Source: Halichondria panicea (taxonomy: Eukaryota > Porifera > Demospongiae > Suberitida > Halichondriidae). Taken from it: DNA of 64,000 nucleotides. Location: NCBI RefSeq assembly GCF_963675165.1, contig NC_087385.1, positions 1,364,501 through 1,428,500 of the forward strand, read 5' to 3'. Under the pieces are notes generated by a model that made no database searches, had not been told where the DNA came from, and saw only the letters and a list, made by a program, of their open reading frames with translations. Shown here in pieces: positions 38,613 through 50,315 of the stretch; position 1 is the stretch's first letter, and each line of letters opens with the position of its first letter. The position numbers and the translations under genes are program-made.

Positions 38613-41600
38613 TAAACTAAGTGTGGGGGCAATGTCATCTTTTGAGATTTTGTGATTTTATACACTGCATGCAATCCTCTATAAATTTACCTCTGTATTT
38701 TGACTTCTTGGGTTCCACTTAATTAAAGCATGTAGTACGTCAACGTGTACTATACCTTATCCCTCATCAGGTTCTCAGCGAGGGTTGGGCCACACCTCTC
38801 ACTGGATTCATGAAAGAGAGGGAATTTCTGCAATGTCAGCACTTTGCCTGTCTTATGGACGACGGTATGACCAATCAGAGCATCCCGATCGTGTTGCCCG
38901 TGGAAACCAACGACAAGGAACGACTCGCTGAAGCTGGTGCCTTCACTCTAACCTATGAGGGAAAGTAAGTAATTGTCGTATTCGTGTATTGGACTTTAAA
39001 CCTTGACCTCCAGGGACGTGGCCATCCTCCGTGACCCTGAGTTCTACCCTCACAGGAAAGAGGAGCGGTGCTCTCGTCAGTGGGGCACAGCCAACCCCAA
39101 ACACCCACATATCAAGTAAGGGAGTTATGTGTGTGTATACAGTATTCTATTGAGATTATGCCCACATTCGAAATTACACCCACCCCGCTTTTGAGTGAAA
39201 GTTCTGTATAGCCTAATTTGCTCCTCACGTCTCTCCTCCATTTCTCTCGTGATAATGTTTAGTGCTGTCTCACTGTAGGATGATTCTTGAGTCTGGTGAC
39301 TGGCTAGTGGGTGGGGCCATTGAGGTCCTCCATAGGATCACGTGGGGAGATGGGCTTGATGAGTATCGACTCACACCGAAAGAGCTGAGAACAGAGTTCA
39401 GAAAACGAGGGGCTGATGCTGTCTTTGCGTTCCAACTACGCAACCCCATCCACAACGGACACGCCCTCCTGATGAAGGTTTGTCTATGATCATGTTTTTG
39501 TCTTGCTGAAAGCTGAAAAATTGTAGAGGAACAACTCAACATTTGACATAATAATGTAGTTATAATTATACTGACTGAGTCTGTAGTCTGTATTGTTCGT
39601 AGGCATGGATGTCCCCACACTGTCGGTGGACGGTGGTTGGCATCTCTAGACACCACTTTAGATAGAAAATAGCCGCCACTTTAGAAAAATCTGGGCACAC
39701 TGTGGCTGGTGCATGTACATCTACACTCACTTTTTGCTAATATTCATTACCTCCAACTGTGACACAGTGTGACCTCTCCCCTTGCAGGATACTCGGGAGT
39801 TGATTCTTAGCCGTCACTACAAGAAGCCAGTGTTGCTGCTCCATCCTCTGGGTGGGTGGACTAAGGCTGACGATGTGCCACTCAAGGTGAGTAATGCACA
39901 CACTTATTGGGCAGATGCTAGCTTACTATAATGTTTCAATACATCATTCATGAATGCAGTCTGTAACTCTCTTGCATGGTACACTTAATTATGTTTAAAT
40001 CTGTAATGACCATTGTGTTAGTGTGCATGTGTTCGCCAAGCCGCTATAATAATAATATCCAAGAGTATGAACTTACATTCGAAAGTTAATGAACTTATTT
40101 CCATTTAGTGGAGTAGACCTCCTCCTCTCCACAGTGTATGATGTAAGTCTCTACCTCCTCTTCCTCTGTAGATCCGAATCAAGCAGCACCTGGCAGTCAT
40201 GGAAGAGAATGTGCTGGATGCTCAGAACACTGTACTCTCCATATTCCCCTCACCCATGATGTACGCCGGCCCTACAGAGGTGAGGTCACATTAGCCTCTA
40301 CACAGGCTCTCCTTTTTCTGTTCTTTATCACAATCGTTCAATAAGATAAAATACTGTATTATTCGTTCAATGAGATAAAATTCGGTATTAATTGGAGGAA
40401 TAAAGAAAGAAATAGACGTAGAGTTAGGAAAAAGGAGAGCCTGTATCGGGAAGTCGCGTGAGGGTAGAAGGGTGGTAGAAGGGTGAAAATGAGCGTGGGC
40501 ATACTGAGCTAGAGATGTTGGACTGCCCACGCAGAGGTCTACGACTAATAAAACTTTGCCTGCAGCAAGCTGGGCATGGACTTGGAACTGGAAGTTTGCA
40601 AGCACTATAGCTAGCTATACCTTAGGCTTAGCTAGATGATCTACTAGTCTAGATTGTGTGTTTAGATTCTATCACTATTACCTTTTCTTGTGTCTTTCTA
40701 CATGCTATAGTAGAATAGCTTATAGTCATCATTATCATATAGCAGGTAGCTACTGCCACCAGAGCTGGCCACGCTGGTTCTCTGATCTGACTTGCAGCAC
40801 AGCTTGGTGGTTGTCTCAGTACAGTACAGTACAGTCTTACTCTGAATGCGTGGGAGAATACCTTACGTCACGATTGTGGGCTACATATCGCCCACGTTCA
40901 TAAAATCCTTGTGGATCACGCGATTTCCCAAACCAGGCCTTACTTTTTCTTAACTGTACGCCCATTTCTTTCTTTGCTGCCTCACTATGTCTTTCTTATG
41001 TTTATGGATGAACAGTGACAACAGCAAGAAAAAGTAAGGCCTGAGAACGAGGCTAAGGTCACATGACTTACTCTTGACAGTTATTGTAGTGTTCATGTAA
41101 ATGTTTGATTTTGCTGTAATATAGTTGTGATACCTGTCTGACTTCTCGCATGTAACCCATCAGGTGCAGTGGCATTGCAAAGCTCGTATGGTGGCAGGTG
41201 CCAACTTCTACATTGTGGGCCGTGACCCGGCCGGCATGGCCCACCCTGACACAAAGCAGGACCTGTACGAGCATTCACATGGCAAAAAGGTGGGTGAGGA
41301 CTGTATGCAACTTGCTGCGGGTGTCCCTTTATTTTTCTGAATAGTATTAAGATTGTGATGGGAATATTCAGTATTATAGCTTAGAAAGCAATTTCTGTGC
41401 TGAGTGTTGCTCAAGTGCACATTTGAAGTATCAAAAACACACTGTTTAAATTACACAGGTACTTCAAATGGCTCCTGGTCTGACCAAACTGGAGGTAGTA
41501 CCTTTCAAGCTGGCTGCCTACAACACTAAACTGGGAGCTATGGACTTCTTTGACCCCGAGAAGAAAGAGGACTTCATATTCATCTCTGGCACTAAGATGA

Positions 41601-42107
41601 GGAAGTTTGCTCGTGAGGGAGTCAACCCACCGGATGGGTTCATGCCACCCAGGGCCTGGAAGGTGGGAGAGAGGAGGGTTGCTTACTGTGAATAGTGCTG
41701 TTCTTTAACCTGGACTGGTTTTAATCAATACAGTGGAGCCCCTCTTCATAATGGAAGACTTTAGGCTACCATTGTAAATTTATACAGAAGGCCTTTGTTG
41801 AGGGGTTGCCTTACAACTATTCATTTGAGACCATAGCCTTTATCAGGAGTACATATTCATGTACTCCTGCCTTTATATATCACAGTGATCTTAATTGCTT
41901 CAGAGCTAAGGGTTCCACTGTATTGATCAGTACTAGTATCAGTACCATGGCAATCCGTGGTAATGACTAGTTATACCTCGTGTGCGCATGCACAGCGAGG
42001 TATACGGTAGTGTGTTTGTGTGTCTGTGTCTTATGTGTGCTAATGTCCCTGTGCAGGTGCTCTCTGACTACTACCAATCACTCAAGCAGGAGCTGAACCA
42101 ATCATAG
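34563..42107 (+). CDS. PAPSS: Bifunctional PAPS synthase
   Basis: Makes the sulfate donor PAPS: ATP sulfurylase forms APS, and APS kinase phosphorylates it. Fifteen exons give 628 aa in the animal order kinase-sulfurylase: 34563-34628, 34781-34926, 35207-35280, 35587-35717, 37082-37220, 37963-38081, 38398-38526, 38771-38964, 39014-39115, 39279-39477, 39788-39886, 40172-40279, 41164-41289, 41459-41662, 42057-42107. The kinase P-loop GLSGAGKTT is at about 61-69. DGDNIR, FISPY and GLYKKARAG follow. The sulfurylase has [13 protein letters not shown], with HNGH at about 425-428, then [18 protein letters not shown] and [13 protein letters not shown]. Length and motifs indicate an intact enzyme. Introns 4 and 5 are filled with minisatellites, and introns 12 and 14 contain small MITEs. 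Confidence 0.96.
36001..36832. repeat. About 52-bp minisatellite in PAPSS intron 4
   Basis: Roughly 16 units built around CCCCTGACATGTACATGGTA and CGAGGTGTCAC, with TGTACTAACTGTGTACC between. Unit length varies by short gaps (ACTGTACTAATTACTG versions). Both strands give long open but meaningless Tyr/Met/Gly-rich frames. A 217-bp segment from about 36833 to 37049 with GCTGCAT ends follows and may be a separate MITE. Confidence 0.9.
37221..37700. repeat. About 22-bp minisatellite of acceptor-like units in PAPSS intron 5
   Basis: About 20 units of CCCCCTCTACTACCCACACA followed by GG. Each unit resembles a pyrimidine tract ending in CACACAG|G, that is a splice acceptor. The array begins right after the exon 5 donor. 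The exon 5 frame stays open through it to 37720. Confidence 0.88.
37820..37945. repeat. CACTCCACTCCTCA-type repeat
   Basis: Short impure array of ACACACACTCCACTCCTCAC units just before the acceptor of PAPSS exon 6. Confidence 0.75.
38529..38610. repeat. CA microsatellite in PAPSS intron 7
   Basis: Pure (CA)n run starting two bases after the exon 7 donor GTACT. Confidence 0.9.
40304..40443. mobile_element. 140-bp MITE with CAGGCTCTCCTTTTT ends
   Basis: Left end CAGGCTCTCCTTTTTC and the complement of the right end match over 16 bp. Inside are repeated TTCAATAAGATAAAAT / TTCAATGAGATAAAAT stretches. Located in PAPSS intron 12, together with a related element at 40934. Confidence 0.7.
40934..41043. 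mobile_element. 110-bp MITE with CAGGCCTTACTTTTTCTT ends
   Basis: Perfect 18-bp terminal inverted repeat in the same intron as the element at 40304. The ends are similar in outline (CAGGC, then a T-rich stretch), suggesting one family. Confidence 0.7.
41731..41920. mobile_element. TA-flanked MITE, CAGTGGAG family
   Basis: 190 bp in PAPSS intron 14, bounded by TA on both sides (41729-41730, 41921-41922). Ends CAGTGGAGCCCCTCTT and, inverted, CAGTGGAACCCTTAGC. Contains an internal hairpin near 41857-41877 (GGAGTACAT...ATGTACTCC). Confidence 0.75.
41975..42030. repeat. Terminal fragment of the GCCTCG/TATACGGTAGTGTG repeat
   Basis: CGAGGTATACGGTAGTGTGT followed by TTGTGTGTCTGTGTC matches, in inverse orientation, the right end of the element at 59918-60473. 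A short dispersed copy in PAPSS intron 14. Confidence 0.6.
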
Positions 42108-42775
42108 GATATTATTATGGACAGTGTATAGTGTATTATATTATTATCATTTCAACAATGTGTGTGCTTATGCATTGTATAATTATACAGTGTAACAACT
42201 ACGTTTTTGTGTATAATCTTCTAAACTAAAATTAATGTGATTGGATCAATTTGAGTGTAGGTACTGAAAGTTCAACTATTGGCGCTTCCAGTGGACCACC
42301 ACCTGTTACATCATATGACATCATCATTCCAAAATGGCTGCTAGAATATGTGTACATTGGAAAATATGTTAGGCATGGAACTACCTTATATGTTTGAGTT
42401 AAGATCTGAAATTTGTTGTGCAAGTACTTCATTACCTTGCACATCTTTTGAGCTCCACTGGAAGTGCAGGCTGTTAGTAGGTTCTGAGATACACAGAATT
42501 TTGTAAATTTTTAGTAGCAAATGTGTTAGGCATTGATTTTTTGAGTTTGTGCTAGTTAAGGTCTGATTTTTGAGGAGCATGTACTACAATAGTATACTTT
42601 TCATTTGTACATTAAAATTATTTTCTTTGTCTAACTCAAATACTGGCCGCTATCAACCCTTGGTAATAGCACGCGGTTTTATACAAGGCTAACTTTCTGA
42701 ATAAAGCACACTATTAAATTTACCAGCCAGTACAGTACAGTTCATTTGATCTGATCAGTGAAGAAGTAAGAGGAT
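42108..42775. other. Spacer PAPSS to SENP
   Basis: AT-rich. Contains an 11-bp inverted pair CTTCCAGTGGA (near 42287) and TCCACTGGAAG (near 42455), and a loosely repeated TGTTAGGCAT...AAGGTCTGA segment. These could mark a decayed element. No gene is seen. Confidence 0.5.
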
Positions 42776-45700
42776 ATGAGACGGGTTGGAGTAAAGAGAG
42801 CTTTCCCTGAGCCACCACACAACCACAGAGGCTCCTCTGTAAGCTTCAAGAGAGAAGTAGCTACATTTATAGAGTGACAAGCTTTAATAATAAATACTCA
42901 ATGTATGGGTCATTGTATTCCACTTCTCCCAGCCCCCAGCTCCAAAGAGAGCACGTCTCAGTGGTGACGCTCAGCCACGTTCCACGGGCGTGTTCCGTAC
43001 TGTCGTAAACTGGTTCCATTCTGTCATGAGTGCTGTCAGCGGGAGACTGTCACGCTCGACTAGAGCTCAGAACGATGAGGACTCTGTCTCCACCGACTCA
43101 TTTGAACCTTGCTCACAAGATCAAGAGGCGACTGGACCACTCCTGATAAGCAGTCAGGTAGTGCAGTACATGTACATCTTCCCACTTCCCTCGGTCTTTC
43201 CCCTTCCTTCCCCACAATCACTCACTGTGTAGGTAGATCATTTTTACCTGTCCCTATAAGCTCTCTGTAATGGAGGGGGTTAGCATCTCTTTAGTAATAC
43301 CATTTTAATTTAATATTTTTTACACACTCCTTGTAATGGGGGAATTTTTGGGGTACTTGGCATATAGCCATTTTAACTGGCCACATCATTTACTTGTTGT
43401 GTTAACAGTCTCTTAATTGTTGCACAGTTAGTGTTCTGTGAATCAAAATTAATGTGACAGCTTCTTGCTAATCTCCCCAGGTGACTACCGGACCCACTAG
43501 TAGTATGGCCCCTCCTCCCGTCTCTACTAGTCAGCCGCTAAATACCAGCACCTCTGTGGACCACCCAAACCACACCTCTATAAACCAACAGTCACGCTTC
43601 AAGCCCCACTCATCGTCCACAGTGGCTAAAAATCGTCACAGATCGTTACTCAAGCCATCCCGGAAACCACCACCACCCTCACAAACACCAAGAACATTAT
43701 TCAGTCCAGTTGTGACCACACCCCCTAATCTATCCCCAGCCATTCGAACGTTTGCCAAGCCGCAAACCACCCCCTACTACCCCACCCACCCTCTCTCTAG
43801 CACACCTTACACCTCCTCACAACAATCCAGCTCTCACAATCATGGCCACTCCGAGACAGGCTCTCAACGACCTTTCACCCCACTGTTACCACCCATCTCT
43901 TTCAATACTTCAGGTACAGTATTAGTGTGTACTGGGAATGTACAGTGGAACTCCTTTATAATGGATAGTTTTGTAGAACAAGTTTTGGGTCCTTACACAG
44001 AGGTGACCTTTGTTAGGAGGCTCACAAGCCTTTAATGGTTGGTCTTTATGTCATGGTTGGCCTTTATGTCATGGTTGGTCTTTATATCATGGTTGGTCTT
44101 TATATCATGGTTGGTCTTTATATCATGGTTGGTCTTTCCCTAGAGGTGGCCACTAAGAGAGGTTCTGCTGTACTTACCTGTCCAATGTTTGTCTCAATTT
44201 GTGCTAGAGAAGCAATTTACTTTAGTAAAGATGTACTGTACTGTTTCAAGCTTACATGTAATTTGTTACACAGGGCAAAATCTAATGCATTTTGCACATC
44301 ATGTAGTGGGTACTATACCATTTTCTATTTTCCAGCACACTCATTCTAATGCTGTTTGTCTTCTGCTGCAGATAAAGCTGGTTCATCTAAAACTGAAAAG
44401 AAGGCTGTGGAACCGAAAAGGCAGGTTCCTGAGAACTTAGGTCCTTTATCCTCACTGTCGAGGTACACTATTAAAGCCAATGAATACTGTAGGTCAACCC
44501 CCCTCCTCCACTAGACCCCCCCCCCCACTATATCCCCTCACTAGACCCCCCTAGAGTCCCACGACACCCCTCACTTGACCCCTCACTAATTCCCCCTAGC
44601 TCCCACTATACCCCCTCACTAGACCCTCCACTACACCCCCCACTAGACCCCCCCCCACTAGACCCCCCACTGTACCCCTCTCAATGTACACGTGTGGGGC
44701 CATAATGCCCGCTCTTGAGGTGTAACAATTAACAGCTACATGTAGTAGAGCCATTAAATTTCTGTTTCAGTACACCCCCCCCCCCCCCCCTCCTCTAGAC
44801 CCCCTGCCAGGACAAAGTCAGCTATAGAGCCTGCACGGATTAGTGAGATGAATGAGTGGCTACAAGACTTGCGGCTCTCTAGTAAAGTGAGTTTATTATA
44901 TTAGCGCAAGGCCTCTAAAACTGTGCATTGAATGTGCCAGTCTCTAGAATTTATTTAGCAGTTAGCGTTGCTACAATGTATTATCTGCTTGAGGTAATGG
45001 TGAAAGTTGAACTTCCCTGTAGCATAAATATACTTGAACTTTCGAGGGCCGATATCTTGAGTTGGGAATATCTAATCCAAAACTAAAGGATGCAAATTAG
45101 CAGTTCTCTGTTTAGGCCTATCAAATCTTGTATTTAGATTTTCAGGCCCGAATCTTTCAATACCTTTGCAGTCGGTGTGTGTTCTGTCATTGAGCTATTT
45201 CAGAAGCTATATGTACAATCTTCCCCCTCTTCCTCCCCCTCCCCCTCCCTCCTTCCCCCTCGCTTGCAGGATGCTCAGAGTGACCGGCTAGTAGAGGTGG
45301 AGCTCACTGAGAACAGACTGCGGACGTGTCGTGCTGAGAGAATGGTGCTAGAGAATGAGAGGGTAACACGACTCAGGTCATTGCTCACCTCACCATGTCC
45401 CCAGGAACCCGATAAAATAACCTTTGACCTCTCACCCGATGAACGTAAAAGGGTGTGTTTGTTGGTGCACTTTTGTATCGTACTTTATCTCTGACTTTTT
45501 ATAGGTTACTATGGCAACCAGGGGTGGGCCAGGAGGCGAGTGTGTGTCGAGTGCTTTCAATATATCATTGACTCGAATCGACCTTTGCACTTTTGTCGGT
45601 CTAAATTGGCTTAATGACAATGTAAGAACAACATTTCATAATAGATGTTGTTGCAAATCATATACATGTATATCTTATGGTGTAGGTGGTCAACTTCTAT

Positions 45701-47846
45701 TTCAACATGATTCGCGATGCCCACCCAAAGGTTCACGTGATGAGCTCTTTCTTCTACCCCAAGCTCTCTCAGTCTGGCTACACTAGTGTGAGACGGTGGA
45801 CCAAGAAGGTCAGTGTGTCACTGTGTGTGTGTGGGGGGGGGGGGGTGCTTTAGTGGTAGGTAACAGTACTGTTGTAGGAGTAGGAGCGGCAGTGATTTAG
45901 GAACTGCCCCTCCAGCCACTTTCATGAGCTGACTCAACAAAATAATGCAGGGGACCCAGCGATAAATGTTGAACGTCCATAAATTTAGTCCCATTGGTCC
46001 AATGACATGATTTTCTGTAAGCTTACGTGTACTTTGAGCTTGTTAAGACAATTAATTAGTGTTTTTGGGCGTGTTTTCGACAATGGTGTAATGGTCTTTT
46101 TAATGCCTGTTCAAATCTGAGAATTAAGCATACCATCTGAAAGAGCTCTTTGAAATTGGACAGTCAGAACTCTATTTAAAAAGCCAACTCTAGTACTCTA
46201 TAAATGCGAATGGACCAAAGCATTTAGAATTCTGAAAGCTTCAATGAGCTAGCTTGCTCATGATATTTTTCTGAAAATAGAAATTATGACCCTTTCCAAA
46301 TTTGAGAACGGAGCTTTCATCCAGTTTTAGGAAATCTTGAAATAAGGGCAGTAGCAAGACAGATTGTTCATTGAGTGTAACGGCATTTCCACCGTGTACT
46401 AGCTTGCATGATGGCTTCTCTGCAGGTGGACATATTCTCCATGGAGCTGGTCCTCTTCCCTATCCACCTGGGCATGCACTGGTGTCTGGCAGCTGCCGAT
46501 TTCAAAACCTCCACCCTCACATATTACGACTCTCTTCTCGGGAACAACTCTTCCTGTCTTCCCAGAATAAAGTACGTATAGTCGAGCTATTGTCTGTGAG
46601 GTAGTTGCCTGGGTATGTTATTCTAATTACCTACTGCCGACACATAGGGTTTCACAGAATTTTATTTTACCTCTCATGCGTGTGTACTGCATGTATTGGA
46701 GTATGAATTCACTAGGCACGTGTATTAGATAGACTGTATTACATGTATAAAGGAGTGACTCCTGATGTATGCAGTAGTGTAAAGACGTACTTATTACTGT
46801 GCTTGTAGTGTTATTAAAAGCTTCAGCTGGCTCTCTAACTTTCGTTCCCCAGGAAATATCTAGAGGATGAGTCAGAGAACAAGAAAGGAGTACGACTTGA
46901 TTTTAGCAGCTGGTCTCAGGTCATCGCCAAGAAGATCCCCACGCAGGAGAATGGGTCCGACTGCGGGGTATTCATGTGCTTGGTTCGTTATATTTCTTCA
47001 AGGTTTCTAGCAGTTTGTATTTGGTATTAATAGGGGATTTCAGGTTCCTAGTGATTTGTCGTTCATGGGTGGTGTTACCGTGTAGATTATTTTTGCAGTT
47101 TTCATTGATGTGTGATTTTAGGTTCATAGCAGTTTTTCATTGTTAGGTGTAAGCTTATCCAGTAGTATTTGTTTATAACTAAATGCACTGTCACTGCGAG
47201 TGTTATAATTATCAGACCACCCCCCCCTTCAGTATGCTCGTCACCTCTCTGAAGGCCTTCCGTTCAGCTTCCACCAGGTGAGCATCGTCTGTGTGTCAGT
47301 ATAATATAGGTATCATTATAGGTCACGAAGTCATTGCTAGGGTTGTACATTGTACATGTACGTATACTAAAGAGTCGATTTGTGTTGAGAAAGGCCCCGG
47401 TAGTTCTGTGGTCAATTATAGCTTCATTTATTTGTCAATATTGTCATACACTAAATGGCCCTGGAAGTTCAGTGGTCAATTATGTAAATGGGCCGGAGAT
47501 TCAGTGAATGGCCCCGGAGGTTCAGTGTTCAATTATGGCTTCATTAATGATCTTGTCATATAAGTGTGGAGTGTATGGTCAACTGGTATGCCATAGACTT
47601 CTACGCACATTTTATAACTTTGGGGATTGTCATAGATAAAAGCACTGTTGAATAAGGAATCTAATGGTATACTAAACTGTCATGGCAACTTCAGGTGGGG
47701 GCATTAGCACACAGTAAGCTGACAAGCCACAGTCTTGCACTAAACGTTGGCTATTATTCTGTCTGTTTTTGTTACTACAGCGAGATTTCCCAAAGATTCG
47801 AGAGTATATGATGTTTGAGATTCTGGAGAAAAGATTGCGTGGATGA
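42776..47846 (+). CDS. SENP: Sentrin/SUMO-specific protease (SENP1/2 type)
   Basis: Cysteine protease of the Ulp1 (C48) family, which matures SUMO and removes it from targets. Twelve exons give 569 aa: 42776-42838, 42933-43157, 43481-43913, 44372-44462, 44799-44886, 45270-45452, 45505-45621, 45686-45808, 46426-46571, 46853-46982, 47233-47277, 47781-47846. The first half is Ser/Pro/Thr-rich and poorly conserved, with short basic patches near the start. The catalytic domain begins about residue 345 with LTRIDL and LNWLNDNVVNFYFNM. The triad is complete: His about 459 (GMHWCL), Asp about 476 (YYDSL), Cys about 527 (NGSDCGVF), with the oxyanion Gln six residues before the Cys. Likely nuclear. The start is the first ATG giving an open first exon and is less certain than the domain. 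Confidence 0.92.
43943..44170. mobile_element. TA-flanked MITE with an internal 18-bp tandem array
   Basis: Ends CAGTGGAACTCCTTTATA and the complement of AGAGAGGTTCTGCTG, with TA on both sides (43941-43942, 44171-44172). Inside, 44035-44139 is about six copies of ATGGTTGGTCTTTATATC, absent from its relatives. It lies in SENP intron 3. Confidence 0.75.
44505..44680. repeat. C-rich CTAGACCCCC-type repeat in SENP intron 4
   Basis: Impure array of CACTAGACCCCCC-like units ending well before the exon 5 acceptor. A second poly-C tract (44777-44790) directly precedes that acceptor. Confidence 0.75.
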
Positions 47847-48021
47847 AACTGAACTTTTGGCTCTTTTGTATTCAATGTCATACATTCTCAACGATATTAT
47901 TTGTTGTGCACTGTTTATAAAATTCACATGACAAATATTTATAGCAAGGAAATTGGTAATGGTCGTCATAATGACAAATGTGCACATGTATAAATATCTA
48001 TAATTATAAACAGAAGGTGTG

Positions 48022-48979
48022 ATGATTTCTTTGAGACCAGTCTTCCTCTTTCGTACAGTTATATCCAGGTGTGCTGCAATGATTAGCAATGGTGGCCAAC
48101 CTGGCTGTAAAGCCACAGGACTAAAGTAAGTATTGCTGCATGCATGTACAGTTTTAGTTTTAGTTTGCTATTTAGTATTAATTTTAGCCAAACATGTTTT
48201 GTAGTACAAATGCAACGTACAATTTACTATGTTTTTTCATCTACAGTTGCCAATTGTCGACATCATCTCAATCGAACCAAGGTGGTCAGAACCAATCACC
48301 CATCGATATCGTTACATCACAGACAACAAAAGGCTCCAAACTAAAGCCGCTGATTTTCAACGCTGGATGGGATCAAACAGTGTCTGGAACAGTGGAAAAC
48401 ACTGGCTACTACCTCAAGTTTACTGCTGATTCCACTGCTGATAAATGCACCCTCAAGACGTACAACGGTGACTACGTCCTCGACCAGTTTCACTACCACT
48501 GGGGCCAATGTGACGGTGAGGGGGCGGAGCATTACATGGACGGGAAGCAGTACGATATTGAGTTCCATTTCGTTCACAAGAAAGTCGGATTGACTGACCC
48601 TACAGCTAAGGATGCATTCTCAGTTTTGGGTGTCTTTGGAAAAGCAGATTCTGGTGCCAAAATGACTGGAGTTTGGGAAAAGCTCTCACCATTGAATGTT
48701 CTTCGCTGCGGCTCAAAGAAAAACATTGGTGATGTAGTTCAGTCGAACCTCCTTCCGAAAATGAAAGACTACTTCCACTATGAAGGCTCTCTGACTACCC
48801 CTAGCTATTCTGAGGTTGTGCACTGGTTTGTGTTGAAGGAGCCCATTTCTGTGCCTAGTGAGTATCTGGAGGCTCTGAGGAGAATGGAGAAAGATGATGG
48901 AAAGACAATCTGTAATAACTTCAGAGAATTGCAAGATGTCTGCTCTCGCACTGTGGAGAGATTTGAAACTGAACACTGA
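48022..48979 (+). CDS. CA: Alpha-carbonic anhydrase
   Basis: Zinc enzyme interconverting CO2 and bicarbonate. Two exons (48022-48125, 48247-48979) give 278 aa. The frame extends upstream to MISLRPVFLFRTVISRCAAM, which is Arg-rich, hydrophobic and free of acidic residues, like a mitochondrial presequence. A later in-frame ATG at residue 20 is the alternative start. NQSPIDI opens the conserved fold. The three zinc ligands are present in FHYHWG (about 117 and 119) and EFHFVH (about 142), with the Glu before the last, and GSLTTPS holds the conserved Thr. The usual proton-shuttle His is replaced by Tyr (NTGYY, about 89), which usually means a slower enzyme. The usual amino-terminal Trp-containing segment is short. 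Confidence 0.92.
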
Positions 48980-49046
48980 ACATTAAATGCTAGATTTATT
49001 TATTTTGTGCTCCTTCCAGTATACTATAATAACGTTTTGACTGTAC

Positions 49047-49083
49047 CATAGATAGTAGAGGTAGGAATCCTCTACTATCTATG
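49047..49083. repeat. 37-bp hairpin with CATAGAT ends
   Basis: Perfect 15-bp arms CATAGATAGTAGAGG (49047-49061) and the complement (49069-49083) with a 7-nt loop. The terminal CATAGAT is shared with the hairpins at 3344 and 34454. The ATG of the longest TMEM19 frame falls at its right end. Confidence 0.75.
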
Positions 49084-49188
49084 AGAATAAAAAGTGTGCA
49101 ATTTGAGCCCCACCCCTTTTCAGTTACCGTGCACGACGATCTTTACCATTTAGAGGAGTACTTTAATACTAGATCCAGAAGACTCGAT

Positions 49189-50315
49189 ATGATGGAAGAA
49201 GCAATGATTTCCAACGGTCTACTGATACGGATCACCATCTCTGTGCTGCTCTCAGCTCTGCTCTCCCTGTATGGTCTGAGGAAGGGATCTCTGAGCCTCT
49301 CTGGTGGAGTGGCAGCCTTTGCAGTGGGCTTCATACACACTATGTCCAGTGGGTGCTTCTGTGCTGCCTTACTAACCTTCTTCCTGACTTCGTCTCGTCT
49401 CACCAAATGGAGGGGCCAAGAGAAGAGGAGGATCGAGGCAGACTACAAGGAAGGTGGTTATGCAATAATTTAACGCATTTATCTCACTAGACGTCTGCTT
49501 GGCTTTGTGAGATTTATTGGCTGGAAATTAACTGCTATGATACTTGACCCCATAAAAAAACCATGTATAATTATATACGTGTAGAGCCTTGCGTATAATC
49601 TGGTACAACTTTATTTTTATACTGTAACTAGTTTATGTACGTGCATTTATTAACTGACTCTAATTCTCTGATTGCAGGAGGTCAGAGGGACTGGGTACAA
49701 GTGCACTCCAATGGGACTGTGGCATGTGTGGCTGCCCTGCTCTATTGTCGAGTGGCCGGATTTCGTGAGACCCCACTATCACCTGACACACTCACTCTCT
49801 TCTCCCTTGCCTGTCTGTCTGCACTCTCCTGTTGCTGTGGAGACACCTGGGCCTCAGAGGTCGGCTCGGTATTGGGGGGAGCCCCCAGACTCATAACGAC
49901 AGGGGCAAGAGTACCAAAAGGGACGAATGGAGGAGTCACTCTCGTTGGGTTGCTATGCAGTTTTGCTGGTGGTGTGATCGTTGGACTGGCTTATTTTATA
50001 GCGTTGGTTTGTTTTGTGAATTTCTCCGAGTACTCGGTCACCATTTCCTCGCAAGCTCTGGTGATTTTGATTGGTGGCTTTGCTGGTCTGCTAGGATCAA
50101 TTATCGATTCTGTGTTGGGAGCCACTGTTCAGTTTTCTGGCTATTCTGAGAAATTGGGACGAGTGGTGAATGAAGAGTCTTCGGGAGTCAAACACATCTC
50201 AGGAATAAACATTTTAGATAATCATCAAGTGAACTTTGTGTCTTCATTGTTGACAGCTGTTATTGTTCCACTGTTGTGGTCGCTGTTGTGCAATCATGTC
50301 ATCGAAGATTTTTAA
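49189..50315 (+). CDS. TMEM19: TMEM19-like membrane protein (DUF92)
   Basis: Multi-spanning membrane protein of the TMEM19/DUF92 family; function not established. Exons 49189-49453 and 49678-50315 give 300 aa from MMEEAMISNG. The frame is also open to an ATG at 49081 (336 aa), but that ATG sits in a hairpin and the extra residues look non-conserved, so I prefer the later start. Conserved blocks are GLRKGSLSLSGG, LTFFLTSSRLTKWRG, GGQRDWVQV at the exon junction, CCCGDTWASEVG, GTNGGVTLVGL and GGFAGLLGSIIDSVLGAT, then LDNHQVNFVSS. Several long hydrophobic segments are evident. It is convergent with FMO-A. Confidence 0.9.

Noticed and set aside
44035..44349. Frame starting with MVGLYVMVGLYVMVGLY repeats
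   Set aside because: Comes from the 18-bp tandem units within a MITE in SENP intron 3.
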